Origin: Amborella trichopoda
Lineage: Eukaryota > Streptophyta > Magnoliopsida > Amborellales > Amborellaceae
Assembly (NCBI RefSeq): GCF_000471905.2
Contig: NW_006500346.1
Location: forward strand, 1,686,288 to 1,750,287
DNA: 64,000 nt
Direction: 5' to 3'
The translations under genes were made by a program, and so were the position numbers. The notes under the pieces were generated by a model, which saw nothing but the letters and a program-made list of their open reading frames with translations, ran no database searches and was not told the origin of the DNA. Below are positions 56,250 through 64,000 of this stretch, piece by piece (within the stretch, counting starts at the first letter, position 1; each line of letters opens with the position of its first letter).

Positions 56250-57237
56250 CATTCCTATACTGTGCATTTATAGCTTTTATATTAATATGTAGTGAGCCAA
56301 AAGTGATCACATGGCACATCCGATAGCATCGCTACTTTTTTTTCATCGTGGCAGGTGTTCAAGCCCCCCCCCCCCACAAACTCTGCCCATGTTTTTTAAA
56401 AACCCGGCCTTATTAAGGAGTCAAAAAAAAAAAAGATAAAAAATGTGCCATCGTCGGATTGAACTCCTTCTCCACCAGAGAGGGCCATACAAGAGCGGTG
56501 AGCATAACCAAAATGCCATCTTATACTTGTTGTAGAGAACGAGGAGTTTTCATGTTAATTTATTTTATTTTTTTTTAGTTTAATTTTTTTACATTGGGAT
56601 GGACTCCGGCTAGTTACTCAGACTCGTTTGAGTAACTCACTTCTGCCAATGTTTGAGTACCTTGGCCGAGTCGTTTTTCTGCATGTTGACACTCACCGAT
56701 AGTTGCCAAATACGTATAAATCATGTGAGAAAAATTCTATAACTTCACTTATTGAGTTTTTCTTTTCATTGTTTTGAGTTCTTTTTAAATACCCCCTATT
56801 TGTTACACTACTCGGGGTACCCAGCCGAGTAGTGGACTCAGCCAAGACCTGGTACACTTCTAAGAAGTATCAACTTTTAGAAAATTGGTAACTGCTTTTC
56901 TAGAGGAAGGTGGCAAATTTCGAGGTTGATCATGAAGTAGGTAAGCACCCCATTTTTATGCAGCTTATATGTGATATTTCCTTGGTGCCAATGCTTGCCT
57001 TTCTTTGAGCTAGGGCCTATTGGAATTGCCCTGAAACCTAGTTAAGTAATTGCTTGAAGAGTATCTTTTGCTGGTAGCATAAGTAGAAACACTAGCCCAA
57101 TAATAGGGTTGTGTACAGTTTTATTTTACAGATTTTAGTTACCATAGAGGGTTAAGAATGTGGAATGATTTAAATTTGAATATGATGGTTTAAGTTTCCT
57201 TATATGAAAAGTTTGTTACTAGTAATTTGAAAGATAG
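56250..57237. repeat. Left arm of a long inverted repeat
   Basis: The arm of about 990 bases matches 60959-61890 in reverse complement. Shared anchors, read here, are AGCCAAAAGTGATCACATGG, TTTCATCGTGGCAGG, GAGTCGTTTTTCTGCATGTT, TTCCTTGGTGCCAATGCTTG, TTTCTTTGAGCTAGGGCCTA, AAAGTTTGTTACTAGTAATT. The arms differ by scattered substitutions and indels. They enclose 3.7 kb including the gene at 57254. Confidence 0.85.
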
Positions 57238-57253
57238 ATGTCGAGAGATTCTC

Positions 57254-58185
57254 CTAACATCCATTTAAAAGATGGCTTAAGTAGAAACACGGGCCCAATA
57301 ATAAGACATGCCTCTCTCTCAACAAGTGCTCAGCATCCTCTGAGCATATATCCTTTACATGGGGAAGCAAAATAATCATATGGAGTATGAAAGCCAAAAG
57401 GAGAAGATTGAGATTGATTCCCACCATGATAACAAGCAAGTGTCCGAGGGAGCGATTGAAAAAGATTGAAATTGGAATGATGTTAATTGAGATAGTGAAA
57501 CAGAGTGCGTAAATGATGGTGAGGGCAGCGGCTGCATAGGTCAGATCAGTGTTAAAATCCATGGCAAAGGTGAGGCCAGAGACTGCTGAGATGGTTATTA
57601 TGGCGTTGGCAACTGCAGTGTTATGGAACACATTGCCGATGTCCTGCACCCACCTGAGTGAGAGAGAGAAAGAGGGCAGGATAGTTGGATCAGTTCAGAA
57701 CAGATAATACTCTCTTTCTATATATATATATATATTGACAGAGATGTGTAAACACCTGGGTACTGCAGAGGAGAGGAACATAGACAGTTGGAGCCAGTAA
57801 CCTTAAAGAAACAAACGATAAAAGCATTAGACTCGTAGATTTTTACAGTACATGTTCAAATTAGAAGCTATTTTGAAAGTTGGATGCTTATTGGCGAATC
57901 ATTTTGTTTTTACCCTTGATATTCTCTTTTTTTAACGAAAAAAATCTCTGTTGCCAAAGAGAGGGGAACAGCCAATAACCCTAGTTCCCCTCTCACTTCC
58001 AAAAATCTCACCTGGAACAAACAGTGGGAAGAGATTTTACCAACAAGAGAGTAGGAGGAAATGGATTCATAGGAGACGAATATTTGGAATTCCTTGAAAC
58101 TCTAGAATAGGGTGGGTGAATGTATGGAAGTTTCAGAGTAATTACCGATTATCGCCATTAAAATTGTCGACGTTAGGGAGAACAT
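57254..58185 (-). CDS. Candidate small membrane protein, three exons, family unknown
   Basis: Three minus-strand exons (58146-58185, 57756-57801, 57254-57653) join in frame to 161 residues. Splice sites are good: ATCG|GTAATT, TTTCTTTAAG|, CCCAG|GTGTTT and a pyrimidine-rich TCTCTCTCTCACTCAG|. The last exon is one open frame of 132 codons. Hydrophobic stretches predict about four membrane spans: residues 6-28 (ILMAIIGYWLQLSMFLS), 43-64 (NAIITISAVSGLTFAMDF), 69-93 (YAAAALTIIYALCFTISINI) and 102-124 (HLLVIMVGINLNLLLLAFIL). The end is hydrophilic and acidic (VKDICSEDAEHLLRERH), then hydrophobic. I do not recognise the family. It sits between the inverted arms, with the stop codon 17 bases inside the left arm boundary. 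It may be a real small gene or a captured gene fragment. Confidence 0.5.
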
Positions 58186-59640
58186 ACTGAAACTCACAGT
58201 CCGCTTCACTGAACACCAAAGGTATCGAGCGCTGTGGGGGTTAAAATTCTTGGAGTTTATGACTTTAGAGAGATGATGTACTCGATGCTTTCAACTTTAG
58301 TGTCCCTAAATATTTGTTTCTTGTGTCATTTCTTTGCTTGCATTTGAACAATGCATCAAATGTTTCACTTGAGAGAGAGATGTTAGAAAGATGTTAAGGA
58401 GTAAAAAAGATTGTAAGTGAGTATGCACTATTTGGGTGCGTGTGTTTTTTGTTTTCCTATCAGATAAAAAACGTATGACCTTTTTTTTAAGAAAAAAATT
58501 GTTTGGACTGATGTACTGAAAAAATAGACCAAATTTTGGGCAATAACTGCCAAGCATCTATGCTTGTATGCAATGACGCCATTCCTTACGCAAACAAATA
58601 TCACAATCATCCATAACTGTAACGTGTAAAAATACTGTAATTTTCACTAGAAAATTTGTTCTACACGCCTGGCCCAGTCAACGATACACTGTCAACTGCC
58701 TAATTGCGCATCAAATATCTAACGCTGATTATAAGTGTACCAAATGTAAAGCACTCTTATTGTACACTTTTTTTTTGAGAAAAAATAATTTAAAAAAAAT
58801 ATATATATCTTTGCACCCCCTATTTTTAACATTAATTATTCAATAGATCCAAAGTTTTAAAACATATATTAAAATATAAATATCTTATATATCTTCTAAT
58901 TCCGTACAACCAACTTTATCCACTTTACTCTAGTTTTTTAGTCCAAACAAACCTTAAAAAAACAGATCTTTTAAAATAATCCTCTCCCTCTTCACATGAT
59001 TCTCCAAAATCTTCTCTCTCTCTCGCTCTGTATTTCCCCCCAAACCTCTCTCCCCTATTGTTTAAGGTTATCAAAGTGGTAAGCATTCCACCATAGCAAA
59101 GCTAAGGTGGACCCAAACCAATGAGAGGTCTTAAGAGACAACATGGTTCGATGTGTGTCGCATGCTACACCGCTCCATGAGCAGTAGTCGGTGGAGCAGT
59201 TCCAGCTCTAAAGGGAGTTGTTAGGTACTATAATAGCAAATTTTAGAGAGAGAAAGTAACGGTATTCATTGGAGTGAGGAGAGAGAGAGAAATAAATTTT
59301 AGGAGAATCATGTGAACAGAGAGGGGATTGGTTAAACACAAGGGCATGTCTTTTTAAGATTAATTTTGGCCAAAAAATAGAGTCAAAGTGGATAAAATTG
59401 GTCCAGGGGGTCAAAAGAAATAATACATTGGATCTCAATACTCCAAGATATATTTAAAAACCTTAAATTTATTGAGAAATGAAACTTAAAACTGAAGGTA
59501 CGGAGATATTTTCTCAAAAAAAATGACAGTTCATTTTAGAAAAATTTATGTATGGACTATGAAAAGATGATACAATACCTCATTTTCCAAATTTTGAATA
59601 TTAAGTTGAGGTCTAACTTTTTTCGTTTTTTGTTTAGGGC
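58186..59640. other. Upstream of the membrane-protein gene, no other gene
   Basis: This AT-rich stretch lies inside the inverted-repeat pair. CT runs at 59008-59045 and a GA run at 59279-59290 are present. No coding sequence is recognised. Confidence 0.45.
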
Positions 59641-60140
59641 AAGTTTTCTATACTTCCCCTATAGCATAGAAGTTCTATCCTCTCCTTTATCCAACCGTCC
59701 ATTCTGAATGGAGGGCTAAGATTACCCCAATCATAATGTCAAGTCTCTATACTAATTTATTTTTAATTTTCTTTCTATAAACTATTTTGACACCAAATTT
59801 TGGACGACTATTCCTTTATTAAACTTGCACTAGCAAAAAATATAAAAACATTTTCAATAAAATAAAATGATCAAAATACCTTTGAAAATTTTAAGGGGTA
59901 TTTTGGTCATTATATTTTATCAAAAAATTATTTTTAATATTTTTTATAGGTGCGCCCCAATGAGAATATGGTAGGTGCCAAATTTCATATTCATACAATT
60001 TGTATAAAAAAACTAAAAATAAAATACTTAGAGATCGATTCTAAAATCAAATAGTGAATGACTATCTTGATCAAAATTGGACAGCTGGATAGTAGAGGGA
60101 AAATAGAACTTCTATACTGTAGAGGAAGCATATAAACCTT
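59641..60140. mobile_element. MITE, about 500 bases, long terminal inverted repeats
   Basis: The left AAGTTTTCTATACTTCCCCT and ATAGCATAGAAGTTCTATCC pair in inverse with the right GGAAAATAGAACTTCTATAC and AGAGGAAGCATATAAACCTT. The interior AAATTTTGGACGACTATTCC... is AT-rich and non-coding. It lies inside the inverted-repeat pair. Confidence 0.75.
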
Positions 60141-60958
60141 TCCTTTTTGTTTAACCCCAATTCGACAGTGTAACTCTCGATCTCAAAGTGCATAAAACAC
60201 AAACAAAAAAATTTGTATTTGGGCAATTCAAAAGTCTCATTTTGAGCCACCAAAAACATTTGTTTAGGAGGCTTGCAAGTACACTTGTTTGGGTAGTTTG
60301 AAACCCTAATTTCCAAACCAAAGTATTGGGTAGTTCCAATTTTCAATTTTCAAACTGCTCAAAGATGTCGGTTTTTTTGTGCATTAGGCGGTTCAAAATT
60401 TGGACTCTTAAACCTCCCAAATAATCAAATTTACGAGGTTTTGGACCGTTCAATGTTATACTTTCAAACCAAAGGCAAAATATGAATAAAAAGAGAAAGA
60501 ATATGGCCCAAATTTTAAGTGATGCCACATTTTTTCTCGATCCTAAACTAGATTTCTCTTCATTTTGTAACCCCTGTTCTAAAGCCATCTGTTGCAGCAG
60601 CAGCATAACACCAAAATAATCTATGCATGTAAGTGAGTGACTGAAAATCATTTAAACACAGGGAGAATTACTTAACCACGGGGATCGATTGCTTCACTAG
60701 GCAGAAACCATCAGATGCCTTCCTTGTCTCCATTAGTTGGTGGATGTGCAATCCATCCTATCTTTCCATTTTTTGAAACACTGAGACAGACTAAGTGTTG
60801 GGAATTTACAGTTAAGCTCTTATCACAACTCCAAAGGACAAGACTTTGACAGCTATCAGATACCTCAACTTTTGAATTCAAATGAATTAAAATGTGTGAA
60901 ATCAGTAATAATGACTCATTCATTCAAAATGCCGCTCCAAAAAGGGAAAAAGTGATAC
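60141..60958. other. Inner spacer; unrecognised open frame on the minus strand
   Basis: The minus-strand frame 60923-60711 encodes 70 residues with CQSLVLWSCDKSLTVNSQHL and VSKNGKIGWIAHPPTNGDKE. It reads more like protein than its neighbours but matches no family I know and has no clear splice partners. The stretch 60200-60460 has a repeated theme of GTTTGGGTAGTTTGAAACCC and TTAGGCGGTTCAAAATTTGG. Confidence 0.25.
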
Positions 60959-61890
60959 CTATCTTTCAGATTACTGGTAACAAACTTTTCATATTAGAAA
61001 CCTTAAACCGTCATATTCGAATTTAAATCTTTCCACATTCTTAATCCTTTATGGTAACTAAAATCTGTCCAGCAAAATTGTACGCAACCCTATTATTGGG
61101 CCAGTATATCTACTGAAGCTACCAGCAAAAGATACTCTCAAAGCAACAACTTAACTAGATTTCCCTGCAATTCCAATAGGCCCTAGCTCAAAGAAAGGCA
61201 AGCATTGGCATCAAGGAAATATCACATACGAGCTGCATATAATATGGGGTGCTTGCTTACTTGATGATCAACCTCAAAACTTACCACCTACCTCTAGAAA
61301 AGCAGTACCAATTTTCTAAAAATTGATACTTCTTAGAATTGTACCAGGACTTGGCTGAGTCCACTACTCGGCTGAGAACCATTCAAACCAACTGAAAAGA
61401 AAAACTGAAAAAAAATGACAGTTATACAATTTTCTTACATGATTTATATGTGTTTGGCAACTGTCAGTGTCAACATACAGAAAAACGACTCGACCAGGGC
61501 TCAGCCAAGGTATTCAAACCTTGGCCGAGGTGAGTTACTCAAGCGAGTCGGAATAACTTGCCGGTGTCCATCCCAAAATAAAAACAAAGAAAAAAAAGTA
61601 AAATATATAACATATAAATTCCATGTTCTCTACAACAAATATAAGATGGCGTTTTGGTTATGCTTGCCGCCTGTGCCCCTTACTGGTGGGCAACAAGTTC
61701 AATTCCGACAATGGCACATTTTTTAACCTTTTTATTTTATTTTTTTGACACCATAAAAGAGTTGGGTTTTACAAGATATGGGAAGTGTTTGTGGGGGGCT
61801 CAAACTCCTGCCACGATGAAAAGAAAGTATTGATGCTACCCGATGTACCATTTGATCACTTTTGGCATATTAACATATAAACTATACATG
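60959..61890. repeat. Right arm of the long inverted repeat
   Basis: It is the reverse complement of 56250-57237 with scattered differences. Anchors are AACAAACTTTTCATATTAGA, TAGGCCCTAGCTCAAAGAAA, GGCAAGCATTGGCATCAAGG, GAAAAACGACTCGACC, CTCCTGCCACGATGAAAAG and CATTTGATCACTTTTGGC. Similarity stops near 61890 at ATGCATACAACACAC. Confidence 0.85.
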
Positions 61891-62590
61891 CATACAACAC
61901 ACTCGGGCGAAACTCACCCCACCCAAAGGATGAGGCCGAGTAGGTCAGCCGAATTTGAGTGAACTCAACAAAGTCCCAATACAATGGTGAGTGTTTTTTG
62001 CCATAATCAATTTTTTATATTTTTTCCACTTTTTTAACCTTGCTTTAACGTTTTAATGGTTAGAATTTATTTTTAATATTTTCATTTTTTTTCTCAAAAT
62101 TTTCTTACTTTTTTAATATATTTTTAAAGCCATTTGGCCATGTGCTGGACTCACATAGTAACTCACCTCAGCCGGCCAAAGAGCAAGTTCTCTGGCTGAG
62201 GGACGTTTCTATACGCTTCTACTTGGTAGCTACTAACACACAAAATGTGGGAGACAGTGACAGCTGGCTTCAACAAAACTCAAGGACTAGAAGTAGGATT
62301 AAGGTACATTTCCTTGCCAAATCACCATCTCCTTCTTTTTTGTTCCATTTTCTTGATGATAACGAATGTTGTATCAAACCAAATACTTCAGAGGATTGTT
62401 TTTTTCCGATATCATTAGCTTGAATTCCTTTTTATTTTGCCAACGGTTTCATATACGGATAGGAGTTTCCCAGAGGTTGTGTTTCAATACGTTGCAAATG
62501 TCTCGATATACTGATGAATATTGAAGATCCAAGCGTTAAAACATGCCCAATTTTAAAGCATAACTGTGAGGGTTTTACATCCAAAAAAAA
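61891..62590. other. Intergenic, no gene recognised
   Basis: GC-richer words such as GAGGCCGAGTAGGTCAGCCG and AACTCACCTCAGCCGGCC recall the CRR1 intron repeat at 2385. The frame 62142-62423 resembles no family. Confidence 0.4.
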
Positions 62591-62822
62591 AAGTATATAA
62601 TGAGACCGTTTACCTTTTGTATAAAGTGGTCACAAGTAATCTTAATGTGAAATTGGATGGCTGCAATAATTGCACTAACTAAGCTCAAAATTAAAAAAAA
62701 TAAAATAATAATAATAATCGAACTTTGCGACACCCAAGCTATCACATTTCAAATCGGATGGTCATAAGTAATTCTAACCTCCTTGCTCTAATGGTAAATG
62801 GTCTCATTGTATACAATCCCTT
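62591..62822. mobile_element. MITE, family A copy
   Basis: The left AAGTATATAATGAGACCGTT and right GGTCTCATTGTATACAATCC C are inverted repeats. The core AAAGTGGTCACAAGTAATCT and GTGAAATTGGATGGCTGCAA match the family. Confidence 0.8.
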
Positions 62823-64000
62823 CGCAACCAAGACATTTGTTTTCTTAATCACACAATACTCACCGTAGACATATCCTACAAGCAAACAAAGCAGGTGTAT
62901 ATCTTTGGGTTTTGTCCCAATTCCGCGATTCCTTTCCTTTATGATCATCATGTTCATTCTTATCGTATCATACTTGAGACAAGCTAGAGAAATTTACTTA
63001 CCAGCAGTGTACCTACCACGTTCAGATTCCTAAACTCTACTCTGGTGATTTTGGATATATCAGATTTTGTGGCTTTATATATTTACAATTCCCCGTTTTC
63101 AATATTTAGCATTGGTTCCATAGACCAAGTGAGATCAAGCCTTTAGCTTCACTGAACAGTTTTCTTATAAAGGAAATCGCTGAGACATGTATATCCTACC
63201 CCACATTCCTCTAACATTGTATACAGCTAACTTACCTCTATAGCCGATGATCTTTATCAAACCACATTAATTTAAAATTTTCCCTTAGTTTGAAACTTTT
63301 AAGATTTCTTGAGGGCTGTGAAGATTTGTGGTTCTTAACTGAACAACCTCCTGTCTCATTTTTTGCAACTTTAGATTGTAAAATTAAAAAACTAGGAAAA
63401 AGGACATCATAGAAGAGCATATGAACATGCCAGTGGTCTCCATATGCATTATTTTATAGGATTTATACATGAAAGTAAAAAGTTCAAAGAAAACCAGTTG
63501 AGTACAAGTACCAACTTCTCCTATATAGAACAAACAGTAATGCCCATTGGATGAATCTGATTGTGTCGTGGTAGTTTGGAGTTCTAAGTCTTTCACCTAG
63601 TCGCAGATTCAGATCCCAAGACTGCAACAGCAAACAAAAAATAATATGCAAAAACAACTAAATTTAATAAATTATCATGAAAAGCAAAATGATTCCCCTG
63701 GTATGAAGTTTTATGCGTGATTTAAATCAATTTCAAGTTGACCTCAACAGTTTTTTAATGTAATAATCATCTCACTCTAAGAAAAATCACTTCACAAGCA
63801 AATTCTTCAAAAATAAAAAAAATAACATCTCCACTTGTTGCGTGGATTTATAGGTGTTTGCACTCAAGATAGGTAAATATGTCTCTTTCATACAAAATTG
63901 ATACTCCTACAGCTTCAATACTAAAGTTGAAACAACTAGGCCAAGTAAATCTGTTTTAAGTAAGAATGGGCCCGAGCGAGGGCTGGGTGGTCAGTGTAGC
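62823..64000. other. Right-hand flank, no gene recognised
   Basis: It is AT-rich throughout. The frames 62742-62957, 63238-63420 and 63384-63596 resemble nothing known. Exons of a gene to the right of the window could be hidden here, but I cannot support any. Confidence 0.4.

Overview
The window looks like nuclear DNA of a flowering plant. It is AT-rich, gene-poor and loaded with transposons. Evidence is spliced genes with GT-AG introns, a gene for a chloroplast NDH assembly factor (CRR1), a plant-type BAG co-chaperone, a mitochondrial ribosomal protein with a telo-box in its promoter, a Ty1/copia element primed by initiator tRNA-Met, and several MITE families. I cannot name the species. Many (GA)n/(CT)n tracts and two N gaps mark a draft assembly.

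Layout. 1-3769: 5' two thirds of CRR1 on the minus strand; its last exons lie beyond the left edge. 3770-13097: intergenic, filled with MITEs, an hAT-like element, a Stowaway element and GA-rich sequence. 13098-16317: complete five-exon BAG gene (minus). 16318-32412: BAG leader, GA repeats, two GC-richer promoter-like islands (18.84-18.99 kb and 21.37-21.76 kb), a CT minisatellite, MITEs and an hAT-like element containing a 634-base gap. 32413-40016: a decayed copia retrotransposon (32560-39969) inserted into an older MITE, with 5-bp target duplications. 40.19-41.37 kb: cluster of four copies of one MITE family. 41.38-43.9 kb: an exon-like GC-richer leader, a palindromic minisatellite and a LINE RNase H remnant. 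44049-54702: mitochondrial ribosomal protein mS35 (plus), three exons; its first intron is 8.56 kb and holds an antisense LINE relic and other repeats. 56.25-61.89 kb: a pair of inverted arms of about 1 kb enclosing a three-exon gene for an unrecognised 161-residue membrane protein (57254-58185, minus). The last 2 kb hold one more MITE and nothing else I recognise.

The three recognised genes do separate housekeeping jobs: chloroplast NDH complex assembly, Hsp70 co-chaperoning and mitochondrial translation. They do not form a pathway or cluster. The exons were assembled by hand from splice sites and reading frame; each recognised gene keeps frame across every junction. The most unusual object is the small membrane-protein gene enclosed by the long inverted repeat.
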